From positions 776,962-840,961 of the forward strand of contig NZ_DLHM01000004.1 of the NCBI RefSeq assembly GCF_002483205.1: a stretch of 64,000 nt of DNA, given 5' to 3'. The position numbers and the translations under genes were made by a program. Origin of the DNA: Flavihumibacter sp. UBA7668 (GTDB lineage: Bacteria; Bacteroidota; Bacteroidia; Chitinophagales; Chitinophagaceae). This document shows positions 1-8,573 of this stretch, piece by piece; position 1 is the stretch's first letter, and each line of letters begins with the position of its first letter. The notes beneath the pieces are model-generated. The model was not told the DNA's origin and did no database searches. It saw only the letters and a program-made list of their open reading frames with translations.

Positions 1-1
1 T

Positions 2-2293
2 TCTTTTGGATTGAATGCAATTTCCATACTCACCGTGTTTGGACTATTGGTCTACATTCTTGCCAGTCACAAATTTGAATATTATTATGCCTGGAACCAT
101 AGCAGCCGCGATATGAACCCCGAATACCTGCTGGCGGCTTTGTGGGAGGGCCAGGAGGGGAGCTTTTTGCTTTGGTCCTTCTGGTATGTGGTAATCGGCC
201 TTTATTTTATTTTCAAACGTACTAAATGGGAGGCCCCGGTAATGACCGTGCTTGCGTTGGCGCAGATCTGTCTGGCTACCATGGTTCTCGGCATCTATTT
301 TGGTGATACCATGATTGGTAGTAATCCCTTTCTGCTGGTGCGGGAGAAATTTGCCGATGCACCGGTCTTTTCAAGACCAGATTACCTGAGTTTACCGCAG
401 ATGCAGGATGGGCAGGGATTAAATCAACTACTCCAGAATTATTGGATGGTGATTCACCCCCCGGTGTTGTTTTTGGGATTTGCAGCCACTCTTATACCCT
501 TTGCCTATGCGATTGCAGGATTATGGAAGAAGGATTTTGCCGGCTGGACAAGAGAATCGCTACCTTATTCGCTATTTTCTGCAGGTATCCTTGGACTGGG
601 CATCATGATGGGAGCTGCATGGGCCTATGAATCGCTAACTTTTGGTGGTTACTGGGCATGGGATCCGGTAGAAAATGCCTCCCTGGTTCCCTGGCTGATA
701 CTGGTTGCTGGTTTGCATACACAGGTGATATTTAATGCCACCGGACATTCCTTAAGAGCAACTTACCTGTTTTATCTGTTGGGGTTCATCATGATTGTAT
801 TTTCAACATTTCTGACCCGCAGTGGTGTATTGGGAGATAGTTCCGTGCATTCTTTTACGGATCTAGGAATGAATACACAGTTATTATTATTCCTGTTGAT
901 CTTTACCATTCCATCCTTAGCCTTATTTGGTCTCCGGTTTAAATCGATTCCGCATATTGCGAAAGAAGAAGAAACATCTTCCCGTGAATTCTGGATGTTT
1001 ATCGGTTCATTGGTATTGTTTTTAAGTGCTGCTGTAATCACCTGGCAAAATTCGTTCAATCCGATTTATAATAAAATAACCGGACAAAATACGGCCGCAC
1101 CGGAGGATATTGAATTTTCCTATAACAAGATTCAAATTTTTGTTGCCATCGTAATTGCTATTTTAACCTCCATTGCGCAATACCTGAAGTATAAAAAAAC
1201 AGCAGGCGGATGGGTTAAAAAAATTGCCATTCCTACTTTGATTGCCGCGCTTATCTGTGTGGTTTATTTTCTGGTAAGCGGATTGGATTATGACAAAAAA
1301 GGGATAGGATTTCAAATAGCACTTTATCTGGCTTTTGTTGCCAGTGTGTATTCTCTGGTAGCTAATGCTTCTTTTATATGGATTGGACTAAATGGGAAAC
1401 TGAAGGCAGCGGGCGGTTCTATAACACATGTTGGATTTGCACTTAGTCTGGTGGGGATTCTTATTTCTGCTTCCAACCGCTCCGTATTAAGTTTCAATAC
1501 CACCGGAATCAATCTGAAGTGGGATGAGCGCTCCAAAGAGAAGCCATTGGAAAATCTGACTCTTATTAAAGGAGTTCCCACCGATATGGGAAAATATATG
1601 GCCACTTTTGTTAATGCAGACAGCACCAACAAGAATGGCAATATCAGTTATTACAGGATTGATATGATGCGGAAGGATAGTCTGGAGAATTTCTCACTGT
1701 ATCCCAACCTGATCCGCAATACCAAGGGCATGGAAGGGTTTTCCAATAATCCGGATTCCAGGCATTACTGGAACCGGGATATCTTCAGTTATATCACCTA
1801 TGCTGCAGATATGGATAACCGTGATGATACCGCACAATTCAAAAAATATACGGTAAATGTGAAGGATACCGTTTATTATTCCAATGGTTTTTTTACGCTC
1901 AACTCCGTAGTGCCCAATCCGAATAATAAAAAGTATCAGTTTTTACCAACTGATACGGCTTTGATGGCAGATATCACTGTTTTTTCAAAAGAGGGAACCC
2001 GTTACACTGCACAGCCGGTCTTTTATGTAAAAGGAAATGAAGCCCGTTTTATGGTGGATACGGTGTTTGCTCAGAATATCGCCATCGCCTTCAGTCGCGT
2101 TCTGGAAAATCAGAAGATTGAATTGCAAGTGAAGGAAAGTAACCGAATGGTTCCCTTTGTAGCCTTAAAAGTGTATGAATTTCCCCATATCAACCTTTTA
2201 TGGTTGGGTATTATCATTATGACCGTTGGTTTTGGCGTATCAATGGTCTATCGCAGCAAACAGGGCCGCTTAAAAGCAGTAAACAAAATTTAG
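2..2293 (+). CDS. ccmF: Cytochrome c biogenesis heme lyase, CcmF/CcsA family (5' partial)
   Basis: Multi-pass inner-membrane protein that handles heme on the periplasmic side for attachment to apocytochrome c. The reading frame is open to the window edge, so the true start lies upstream; the TTG at 11 is not a convincing start. About 760 residues are visible. The tryptophan-rich WWD heme-binding motif (GGYWAWDPVENASLVPWL) lies at about residues 212-229, counting from the TTG. A conserved HPPVLFLGF histidine segment is at about 149-157. The C-terminal part is a large periplasmic domain followed by a last membrane helix and a basic tail. The length and single fused layout fit Bacteroidota CcmF. 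The next gene starts 66 bases downstream. Confidence 0.92.
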   Translation, partial: SFGLNAISILTVFGLLVYILASHKFEYYYAWNHSSRDMNPEYLLAALWEGQEGSFLLWSFWYVVIGLYFIFKRTKWEAPVMTVLALAQICLATMVLGIYFGDTMIGSNPFLLVREKFADAPVFSRPDYLSLPQMQDGQGLNQLLQNYWMVIHPPVLFLGFAATLIPFAYAIAGLWKKDFAGWTRESLPYSLFSAGILGLGIMMGAAWAYESLTFGGYWAWDPVENASLVPWLILVAGLHTQVIFNATGHSLRATYLFYLLGFIMIVFSTFLTRSGVLGDSSVHSFTDLGMNTQLLLFLLIFTIPSLALFGLRFKSIPHIAKEEETSSREFWMFIGSLVLFLSAAVITWQNSFNPIYNKITGQNTAAPEDIEFSYNKIQIFVAIVIAILTSIAQYLKYKKTAGGWVKKIAIPTLIAALICVVYFLVSGLDYDKKGIGFQIALYLAFVASVYSLVANASFIWIGLNGKLKAAGGSITHVGFALSLVGILISASNRSVLSFNTTGINLKWDERSKEKPLENLTLIKGVPTDMGKYMATFVNADSTNKNGNISYYRIDMMRKDSLENFSLYPNLIRNTKGMEGFSNNPDSRHYWNRDIFSYITYAADMDNRDDTAQFKKYTVNVKDTVYYSNGFFTLNSVVPNPNNKKYQFLPTDTALMADITVFSKEGTRYTAQPVFYVKGNEARFMVDTVFAQNIAIAFSRVLENQKIELQVKESNRMVPFVALKVYEFPHINLLWLGIIIMTVGFGVSMVYRSKQGRLKAVNKI

Positions 2294-2359
2294 GATAGCA
2301 GTAACAGCTTAACGGGTCACACTTGTGTCTTAGTGGGATTAATGATATATTAGTTGCGC

Positions 2360-3037
2360 ATGATGAAAGCTCCCCATATGGTGGTTAAGGTACTCCTTTT
2401 AGCAGGAGTGGTGTTATTGGGATTGATGGCCAATGGGCAGACAACCGAGCCAAGTCCCCTGCAACCCCGTCCGCCTGCACCTGTACCGGGCCCCCTTCCA
2501 TTTAATCCGAAATGGGGACCGAATGACACCATCATCGTTCCGATTTTTGTTATTGAAGGAGACACCCTGCCTTCGGGCTGGCTGCAATACGTATATGTAA
2601 CAGCGCCCATGCCACCAGCCATGCGCAAGCGATATGCCAAGTGGACCCGCCTTAGAAATGCAGTGTATGTAACCTATCCCTATGCTAGAAAAGCAGGTAT
2701 CATTATCAACGATATCAATGCCAAAATGGAGGGTATGTCGAAAAAGGAACGGCGCAGGTATCTGGAATCAAGGGAGGAGGAACTCAAAAAAGAGTTCTCC
2801 GGACCTTTGACCAAATTATCTGTTTATCAGGGCAGGATTTTGATGAAGCTGATCAACCGCCAAACAGGCAATAACTGTTATAATCTGGTAAAAGAATACC
2901 GCGGGGGAGTATCTGCGCGCTTCTGGCAAACCGTAGCCTTTTTTTTTGGATCCAGTTTGAAACAACCCTATGATCCGGCTGATGAGGACAAGGAAATTGA
3001 ACTGATTGTCCAGGAAGTGGAGCGGATGTACCGGTAA
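2360..3037 (+). CDS. DUF4294 domain protein, secreted
   Basis: A 225-residue protein with a hydrophobic leader (MVVKVLLLAGVVLLGLMANG) typical of Sec export, then a proline-rich stretch and a DUF4294 domain. The domain is recognised from the conserved YVYVTAP start, the WTRLRNAVYVTYPYARKAG segment and the LIKLINRQTGNNCY-like region (here LMKLINRQTGNNCY). Function is unknown; the family is essentially restricted to Bacteroidota. I chose the ATG at 2360 over a TTG at 2354 because it begins the signal peptide directly. The gene converges with the minus-strand gene ending at 3054. Confidence 0.85.
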   Translation: MMKAPHMVVKVLLLAGVVLLGLMANGQTTEPSPLQPRPPAPVPGPLPFNPKWGPNDTIIVPIFVIEGDTLPSGWLQYVYVTAPMPPAMRKRYAKWTRLRNAVYVTYPYARKAGIIINDINAKMEGMSKKERRRYLESREEELKKEFSGPLTKLSVYQGRILMKLINRQTGNNCYNLVKEYRGGVSARFWQTVAFFFGSSLKQPYDPADEDKEIELIVQEVERMYR

Positions 3038-3053
3038 GTACATCCATCCCGAT

Positions 3054-3677
3054 TTATTTTCCGCCTTTTAATTCTTTCTGCAATTTTTTAAGCTCTTCCC
3101 ATTTTCCGGCAGCGGCCAATTTTGCCTGTTTTGGCCAGGTTGCCGGGTCATGTACCTTGAACTTTGAACCAGCTGCATCCAGAATGGTTTTCAGTTTTTT
3201 GGGTGTGGCTTTAGAAAGATCCTGGAAGCCTGCAATTCCTGCAGTTTGCAGTAATTCAGCTATTTTTTTACCGATGCCTTCAATTTTGGTAAGATCTTCC
3301 GGCTTGGAGGAAGCAGGTGCGTCGGTGGTGGTGGTTTCAGAAGAAGCTGCTTCATCAGCTGCTTTATCAGTTGTTTTTTTAGTTGCTGTTTTTTTAACAG
3401 GAACCGTGATTACACAATTGTCTACATGAAAAACCGGATCAAAGGAATAATAGTCTGCATTGCCATCATTCACCCAGCGTCCATCATTAAGCAGGTAGCG
3501 GTATTGGTAAGTTTGACCGGGTTCAAGGGCAACAGTCGCTTTCAGGCTTCCGTCTTTTTGTACTTTAAGACCGATCGCTTCATTGGGATTCCAATTATTA
3601 AAATCACCAACTAACACTGCTTCCGTTGCATTTCCAACAATTTCAGGGCTCAGGGTAAAGGTTACTTTGGTTGACAT
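3054..3677 (-). CDS. Glycogen-binding-like E-set domain fused to a helix-hairpin-helix domain
   Basis: 207 residues in three parts. Residues 1-92 form an isoamylase-N/AMPK glycogen-binding-like early-set domain (VGDFNNWNP, then YQYRYLLNDGRWVNDGNAD, a typical sugar-binding fold signature). Residues 93-127 are a low-complexity K/T/A/S linker. Residues 128-207 are a helix-hairpin-helix module (LTKIEGIGKKIAELLQTAGI) of the type found in predicted 5' nuclease and ribosomal L21-associated proteins. There is no signal peptide, so it is probably cytoplasmic. The domain pairing suggests a carbohydrate-responsive nucleic-acid-binding protein, but that is inference. It is divergent from the oxidoreductase at 3825. 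Confidence 0.82.
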   Translation of the reverse strand: MSTKVTFTLSPEIVGNATEAVLVGDFNNWNPNEAIGLKVQKDGSLKATVALEPGQTYQYRYLLNDGRWVNDGNADYYSFDPVFHVDNCVITVPVKKTATKKTTDKAADEAASSETTTTDAPASSKPEDLTKIEGIGKKIAELLQTAGIAGFQDLSKATPKKLKTILDAAGSKFKVHDPATWPKQAKLAAAGKWEELKKLQKELKGGK

Positions 3678-3824
3678 GTTTTATTTTTTAGTTATTTATC
3701 CAACCGTTAATACTGTGCCAGAAGAATAGTAACCCGGTTAATACATGGCTATTTTCCACAGGCTGTGGAAAATTCATTGCAGAATCCCTATTTTTAGAAT
3801 CCAAATTTCTTAAAACAAGCAACA

Positions 3825-4982
3825 ATGAACCGAAAATTACGAATGGGTATGATTGGTGGTGGTAACGATGCTTTTATCGGCGCCATACACCGCCTGGCTG
3901 CCAATATGGATGGAAAAATTGAATTGGTATGTGGAGCACTCAGTATTAACAAAGAGATTGCCATTGAGAGTGGAAAATCACTGTTTTTGTCGCCGGAGCG
4001 CACCTATACCACTTATGATGAGATGCTGGAAAAAGAAGCAGCATTGCCAGCAGATGTACGCATGGATTTTGTAACCATCGTAACCCCCAACTTTGCTCAT
4101 TTTGCTCCTGCAATGATGGCGCTGGATAAAGGATTCCATGTGGTAATTGAGAAGCCGATTACACTTTCTCTGGAAGAAGCGGTTGCATTGGATAAAAAAG
4201 TAAAAGAAACCGGATTGGTATTATGCCTTACCCATACTTATACGGGGTATCCATTGGTAAAAGAAGCACGCAAACTGATTCAGAGCGGCAAAATTGGAGC
4301 CATTCGCAAAGTATATGTGGAATACCGGCAGGGCTGGCTGAGTAAATTATCAGAGAGAGAAGGCAATGCCGGTGCGGCCTGGAGAACAGATGCTAAAAAA
4401 TCAGGAAAAAGCGGGGTTATGGGCGATATCGGAACCCATGCATTCAACCTGGCAGAATATATTAGCGGACTCGAAGTGTCGGAACTCTGTGCCAACCTCA
4501 ATGTGGTGGTTGAAAACCGGGCACTGGATGATGATGGAGCGGTTCTCCTGAAATTCAATAACGGAGCTACCGGCGTATTGATGGCAACCCAGGTGGCGGC
4601 AGGAGAGGAGAATAATCTTTCTATCCGCATTTATGGAGAGCTTGGTGGAATTGAATGGCACCAGCAGGAGCCCAATTCCCTCTTATTGAAATGGTATGAT
4701 AAGCCAATGGAAACCTTAAGGGCCGGATCAGGTTATCTGAGTGATATTGCCCGTCATAATTGCCGCACGCCTGGTGGGCACCCTGAAGGCTATCTGGAAG
4801 CATTCGCCAATATTTACCGCAATTTCACGCTTACGCTTGCTGCTTTAAATGATGGCACAACAGTCAACAGTGATGTAGTTGAATTTCCTTCTGTGAAAGA
4901 AGGAATTCGTGGTATGGCTTTTATTGAGAACGTGGTGAAAAGTAATGAGAGCGGGGAGAAGTGGACGAGGTACGAAATATAG
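3825..4982 (+). CDS. Gfo/Idh/MocA family oxidoreductase
   Basis: A 385-residue NAD(P)-dependent sugar or inositol dehydrogenase-type enzyme, probably cytoplasmic because no leader is visible. The Rossmann nucleotide-binding loop is GMIGGGNDAFIG at residues 8-19, and the family EKP motif is at 109-111, followed by the Gfo/Idh C-terminal domain. Substrate cannot be told from sequence. It is one of four members of this family in the window and the only one outside the 36-48 kb cluster. Its downstream terminator hairpin has been split off by the insertion sequence at 5073, so transcripts may now run into the element. Confidence 0.9.
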   Translation: MNRKLRMGMIGGGNDAFIGAIHRLAANMDGKIELVCGALSINKEIAIESGKSLFLSPERTYTTYDEMLEKEAALPADVRMDFVTIVTPNFAHFAPAMMALDKGFHVVIEKPITLSLEEAVALDKKVKETGLVLCLTHTYTGYPLVKEARKLIQSGKIGAIRKVYVEYRQGWLSKLSEREGNAGAAWRTDAKKSGKSGVMGDIGTHAFNLAEYISGLEVSELCANLNVVVENRALDDDGAVLLKFNNGATGVLMATQVAAGEENNLSIRIYGELGGIEWHQQEPNSLLLKWYDKPMETLRAGSGYLSDIARHNCRTPGGHPEGYLEAFANIYRNFTLTLAALNDGTTVNSDVVEFPSVKEGIRGMAFIENVVKSNESGEKWTRYEI

Positions 4983-5040
4983 GTGAATGATGAGAGGTGA
5001 AAAGTGAAAGGAGAGAGGAGAGAGGTGAGAGGTGAAAGTT
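4983..5040 (+). repeat. Purine-rich GGTGAA-type low-complexity tract after the oxidoreductase stop
   Basis: Directly after the stop codon the plus strand reads as imperfect copies of GGTGAA, GAGAGG and AAGTGAAA with almost no pyrimidines except T. The same kind of tract, always purine-rich in the sense of the upstream gene, follows rfaE2, mutS2 and the CBS gene in this window. Function is unknown. Confidence 0.7.
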
Positions 5041-5064
5041 GGGTAACGGAAGTAGGATATTAAA

Positions 5065-5072
5065 AGACCGGC
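5065..5072. repeat. IS target-site duplication, left copy (AGACCGGC)
   Basis: AGACCGGC lies immediately outside the left end of the insertion sequence and is repeated exactly at 6484-6491 outside its right end. Eight bases is a usual duplication length for IS256-family elements. A ninth base (G) also matches, but assigning it to the element makes both ends start with G. This copy is the orphaned left arm of the original terminator hairpin. Confidence 0.85.
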
Positions 5073-6483
5073 GGTAGCGTTTAGAACTTTGTGTAAATAG
5101 ATTTTAAGAGCTGTAATTAGAAGTTAGAATAGGGTCAGTGGGCTTTTATTTCGTAACTTTTAAATACAGCTTTTTTATGGAAAACAACCACAACCAATCG
5201 TTGGACCTTCCAAAGAACTTTTTTAAGCAGTTCAAGAATAAGGAAGCTTTCCAGACCTTCTTCAATAGTTTGTACAAAGAAGGTATTGAACAAATGTTGC
5301 AAGGTGAACTGGATGAACACCTTGGGTATGAGAAATATTCCAAAGAAGGCAACAACAGCGGTAATAGCCGCAACGGAACATCCTCTAAAAAAGTTCACAC
5401 GGAGAGCCTTGGCGATATGGTATTGAAGATCCCCAGGGACAGAAACTCAGCTTTTTCACCAAAGCTAATCCCTAAGGGTCAACGGATGAGCGATCAGCTG
5501 GAAGAAGCTATTATTAGCATGTACGGTAGAGGGATGAGTACGGCAGACATCTCCGAACAGGTAAAGCTTGCTTATAAGGTAGAGATTTCTGAAGGAACTG
5601 TGTCACATGTTACAGCAAGAGTGATGGAACATGTTCGTGAATGGCAAAACAGAGCCCTGGAACCATTGTACCTGGTAGTTTGGATGGATGGTATTGTGCT
5701 GAAAATCAAGACCAATGGAAGATATGTCAACCGCTGTGTGTACCTGATCGTTGGAATAAAGCCGGATGGTTTAAAGGAAGTGCTGGGTATGTGGATAGCG
5801 GAGAATGAATCAGCATCTTTCTGGGTCAATGTACTCACAGATATCAAATCAAGGGGTGTTCAGGATATCCTTATTGCCTGCACGGATAATCTTAAAGGGT
5901 TTACAGATGCCATTATCGGTATCTTCCCTCAGACAGTAACACAACTATGTGTCGTCCACCAGATCCGTAATAGCTGCAAGTATGTGGTTTATAAAGACAG
6001 AAAGCCTTTTTGTAAGGATCTTAAGGAAATGTACACAGCACCCAATAAAGCACTGGCAGAGCATGTATTAGAAACGATAGACCAGAAATGGGGCAGCAAA
6101 TATCGGCTGGCTATACAATCCTGGAGAAATAACTGGGCCTGTCTGACGCACTTCTTCGATTACCCGATGGAGATCCGCAGGATGATTTATACGACCAATA
6201 CGATTGAAAACCTAAATAGAAATATCAGGAAATATACCAAAACAAAACTTCAATTCCCTGATGATCAGGCAGCTGAGAAAGCAGTATACCTGGCAATAAT
6301 GAACTCACAACGAAAATGGAGCCAGCCACCCCATAACTGGGGTCTTGTGCTCCATCAGTTCGTTGCGCTCTTTGCAGAGAGATGCCAGTATTTTTAATCC
6401 GTTTCCCTGTGATCACACTAAAAACTAACTTCTTTTTACAGCGATCGAAAAAAATGCGTTTACACAAAAAACTAAAGGGTCTC
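5073..6483 (+). mobile_element. IS256-family insertion sequence, complete, 1411 bp
   Basis: The element carries one transposase gene and imperfect terminal inverted repeats. Reading inward, the left end has TTTAG at 5080-5084, a three-base mismatch, then TTTGTGTAAA. The complement of the right end has TTTAG, three mismatches, and the same TTTGTGTAAA (plus strand TTTACACAAA at 6460-6469). It is bounded by an exact 8-bp direct repeat. Both ends, the duplication and an undamaged transposase frame indicate a fairly recent, potentially active insertion. Its target was the left arm of the intrinsic terminator that is still complete at 6484. Confidence 0.9.
5177..6397 (+). CDS. IS256-family (Mutator-type) transposase
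   Basis: A 406-residue DDE transposase that cuts and joins the element's ends. The start at ATG 5177 (MENNHNQSLDL) is preferred to an upstream in-frame ATG at 5138, because family proteins begin near this point and the length is then typical. Catalytic residues by position are D171 (VVWMDGIVLKI), D237 (IACTDNLKGF) and E344 (TTNTIENLNR). The N-terminal GELDEHLGYEKY motif is also characteristic of the family. The frame is intact from start to stop. Confidence 0.95.
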   Translation: MENNHNQSLDLPKNFFKQFKNKEAFQTFFNSLYKEGIEQMLQGELDEHLGYEKYSKEGNNSGNSRNGTSSKKVHTESLGDMVLKIPRDRNSAFSPKLIPKGQRMSDQLEEAIISMYGRGMSTADISEQVKLAYKVEISEGTVSHVTARVMEHVREWQNRALEPLYLVVWMDGIVLKIKTNGRYVNRCVYLIVGIKPDGLKEVLGMWIAENESASFWVNVLTDIKSRGVQDILIACTDNLKGFTDAIIGIFPQTVTQLCVVHQIRNSCKYVVYKDRKPFCKDLKEMYTAPNKALAEHVLETIDQKWGSKYRLAIQSWRNNWACLTHFFDYPMEIRRMIYTTNTIENLNRNIRKYTKTKLQFPDDQAAEKAVYLAIMNSQRKWSQPPHNWGLVLHQFVALFAERCQYF

Positions 6484-6491
6484 AGACCGGC
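6484..6491. repeat. IS target-site duplication, right copy (AGACCGGC)
   Basis: Exact match to 5065-5072, directly abutting the right inverted repeat of the insertion sequence. It also serves as the left arm of the terminator stem that follows. Confidence 0.85.
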
Positions 6492-6509
6492 GATTCGCCG
6501 GTCTTTTTT
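6484..6509 (+). terminator. Intrinsic terminator, regenerated by the IS target duplication
   Basis: A 9-bp GC-rich stem, AGACCGGCG / CGCCGGTCT, with a 3-base loop is followed by six T. The left arm from 6484 to 6491 is the right-hand copy of the target duplication, so the hairpin survived the insertion. Before insertion, an A-run now at 5062-5065 preceded the stem, so it probably worked in both directions, for the oxidoreductase on plus and rfaE2 on minus. Confidence 0.8.
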
Positions 6510-6588
6510 GTTACTATCAGACTGTATTTTGAACTGTGGGGCGTGTAAAATAAACTATGTCAGACCGAAAAATTAAAAGACCGGCTTC

Positions 6589-6680
6589 TCACAATTCACC
6601 CTCTTCTCCCTCTTCACCTTATTCACTCCATTCACCATATTCACTCCATTCACCATTGACTATTCACCTTTCACCTTCTT
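6589..6680 (-). repeat. TTCACC-type tract (GGTGAA on minus strand) at the 3' end of rfaE2
   Basis: Plus-strand copies of TTCACC, ATTCACTCC and CTTCTCCC make a purine-rich GGTGAA tract in the sense of rfaE2. It begins inside that gene: the last codons (VKKVKGE, stop) are themselves built of GGTGAA-like units. It then runs on for about 70 bases. It resembles the tract after the oxidoreductase at 4983 in opposite orientation. Confidence 0.7.
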
Positions 6681-7154
6681 CACCATTGATGTCGTACTAA
6701 ACCCTTCCACTATCGGGTTGATAATTACCTGTCCGCCGTTTTCGATTATTTCGCGGTGACCTACTACCTGTTCCACGCGGTAATCGCCGCCTTTGACGAG
6801 TACATCCGGCATCAGGGAAAGGATGAGTTCATAGGGGGTATCTTCCTCGAAAATTACCACGGCATCCACCATAATCAGGGAAGCCATGAGGATGGCTCTG
6901 GACTGCTGGTCGTTGATAGGGCGCTCGGGCCCTTTATTCAGGCGCTTTACAGAACTGTCTGCATTGATTCCAACGATCAATATATCGCCTTCCTGCGCAG
7001 CCTGGGAAAGCGAATAAATATGCCCGTTATGGAGAAGATCAAATACACCATTCGTGAATACAATACGTTTGCCCAGGAATTTCCAGACAAGCACCTGACG
7101 CACCAGATTTTCTCTGGTAAAGATTTTCTGGTGAATGATGTTGGCGTTTCGCAT
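6660..7154 (-). CDS. rfaE2: D-glycero-beta-D-manno-heptose 1-phosphate adenylyltransferase
   Basis: A 164-residue cytoplasmic nucleotidyltransferase that makes ADP-heptose from heptose 1-phosphate for lipopolysaccharide core. The nucleotide-binding fold shows GVFDLLHNGH, with the HxGH signature at residues 42-45. Further on are the conserved LVKGGDY segment and a C-terminal TTSMVKKV motif, close to the family STS..I pattern. The length fits the stand-alone adenylyltransferase rather than the bifunctional HldE with a kinase domain; no kinase gene is seen nearby. It is the last gene of the panC-panD-flippase-rfaE2 run, with a 4-base gap from the preceding gene. Confidence 0.92.
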   Translation of the reverse strand: MRNANIIHQKIFTRENLVRQVLVWKFLGKRIVFTNGVFDLLHNGHIYSLSQAAQEGDILIVGINADSSVKRLNKGPERPINDQQSRAILMASLIMVDAVVIFEEDTPYELILSLMPDVLVKGGDYRVEQVVGHREIIENGGQVIINPIVEGFSTTSMVKKVKGE

Positions 7155-7158
7155 ATAC

Positions 7159-8169
7159 TTAGGGTTTATTTTGTTTTTTTCGGTTCAGCACCGGCAGCAG
7201 TACCAGGGAAACTGCACCGGCTACAAGTACAAGCACAAACTGGGCAAGCCAGAGAATATAACCAAAGGCATTGCCGATTCCTTCACTTAAGCCGTAAAGC
7301 GACATGGTTTGTTGGACCAGAATCGGATAGGCACCCATACCTCCCGGCGTAACAATCATTCCCACACTACCTAAAGATAAGACAGAAAAAGAGGGGAGCC
7401 ATCCATACATACTGGTAGGTTCCATGGCATAAAATCCGATCCGGATACTGGCGAGGTAAAGAAACCAGATCAGGAAGGAATGAAATAAAAACCAGCCTTT
7501 GTTTTTCAGGTGACGGATGCTGTTGATACCCTGCCAGATTCCCCCCAAAACAGCTTTGGTTTTTTTTATGATTGTACTTTCTGCAAATCGACGGGTAAGC
7601 CACCACAGCAGCAGAAGTAGAAAGAGGGCAATACCGAGTCCGATATATAAGCCATTATTTCCGCCAGCTTCTGCATCACCATAGATCAGTTTATTGAATA
7701 ATTCCCCGGCAAACTGACCAATAGTGGAAAGTTGGGAGAAAAAGGTAATGGCAAACACGAGCAACAGGCAAACCAGATCAAAGGCCCGTTCGGCAACGAT
7801 GGTACCGATTAATTTATCGGCTGGTACTTTTTCATACCGACTAAGGATGGTGCATTTGAGTACTTCACCCAGCCGGGGTACCCCCTGGTTTGCAAAATAG
7901 CCGATTAATACAGCCAGATAGGTATTGATAAGAGAGGGTTTATAGCCCAGGGGTTCCATCAAAATTTTCCAGCGGATAGCCCTGCTAAGGTGACTAACGA
8001 GTAAAGCAATTGCTACCGGAATAAGCAACCAGTAATTGGTTTCACGCATGGCGGTTTTCATTTCCTCCCAATGCTGGTCGGAAATTTTACTCAGGCTCCA
8101 CCAAACCAAAAAGATCGCCAGCCCAAGGAAAAATGCGTATTGCAACAGGCTGTTGATCTTCTTTTTCAT
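7159..8169 (-). CDS. Lysylphosphatidylglycerol synthase transmembrane-type flippase (UPF0104)
   Basis: A 336-residue multi-pass membrane protein with about eight hydrophobic helices and no soluble domain. The arrangement resembles the membrane half of MprF/AglD (LPG_synthase_TM family). Family landmarks include SHLSRAIRWKILMEPLGY, GYFANQGVPRLGEVLKC and GGMGAYPILVQ. Members are thought to flip or aid synthesis of lipids or lipid-linked sugars; the substrate here is unknown. It sits between panD (10-base gap) and rfaE2 in one operon, which mildly favours an envelope or LPS role. Confidence 0.85.
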   Translation of the reverse strand: MKKKINSLLQYAFFLGLAIFLVWWSLSKISDQHWEEMKTAMRETNYWLLIPVAIALLVSHLSRAIRWKILMEPLGYKPSLINTYLAVLIGYFANQGVPRLGEVLKCTILSRYEKVPADKLIGTIVAERAFDLVCLLLVFAITFFSQLSTIGQFAGELFNKLIYGDAEAGGNNGLYIGLGIALFLLLLLWWLTRRFAESTIIKKTKAVLGGIWQGINSIRHLKNKGWFLFHSFLIWFLYLASIRIGFYAMEPTSMYGWLPSFSVLSLGSVGMIVTPGGMGAYPILVQQTMSLYGLSEGIGNAFGYILWLAQFVLVLVAGAVSLVLLPVLNRKKQNKP

Positions 8170-8179
8170 ACGGCGATTT

Positions 8180-8524
8180 TTATAACAAATTACCTTCTTT
8201 CGGGAATATCACCCAGGGTTGGAATTTTTTGGCTTCTTCAAAATTCATGCGGGCATAAGATATGATGATAACCACATCCCCTACGGCACCCTGGCGGGCA
8301 GCCGGACCATTCAGGCAGCAGACACCGGATCCGCGTTTACCTTTGATCAGATAGGTTTCAATTCGGGAACCAGTGTTTACATTCACCACCTGAATTTTTT
8401 CATGCTCCAGCATATTGGCGGCATCCATCAGATCTTCATCGAGGGTAAGGCTACCTACATAATGAAGATTGGCTTCTGTGATGGTAAGGCGGTGTACTTT
8501 GGATTTGAGTATCTCGATGTCCAT
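8180..8524 (-). CDS. panD: Aspartate 1-decarboxylase
   Basis: A 114-residue pyruvoyl-dependent enzyme that converts aspartate to beta-alanine for pantothenate and coenzyme A synthesis. The self-cleavage site is visible as Gly24-Ser25 (LHYVGSLTLDE); Ser25 becomes the pyruvoyl group. The conserved LNGPAAR stretch and YARM segment follow. Full family length. It lies 49 bases after panC on the same strand, so two pantothenate steps are encoded together. Confidence 0.96.
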   Translation of the reverse strand: MDIEILKSKVHRLTITEANLHYVGSLTLDEDLMDAANMLEHEKIQVVNVNTGSRIETYLIKGKRGSGVCCLNGPAARQGAVGDVVIIISYARMNFEEAKKFQPWVIFPKEGNLL

Positions 8525-8573
8525 GTTTGTGTGTTTGAAACAATGAAAACGGCTCGCAAGGTAGGAATTTTGT

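Noticed and set aside
442..630. Overlapping frame inside the cytochrome biogenesis gene
   Set aside because: Lies fully inside ccmF in another frame with no family features.
6756..7352. Long plus-strand frame opposite rfaE2 and the flippase
   Set aside because: Antisense to well-supported genes; the composition follows the complement of their codons.
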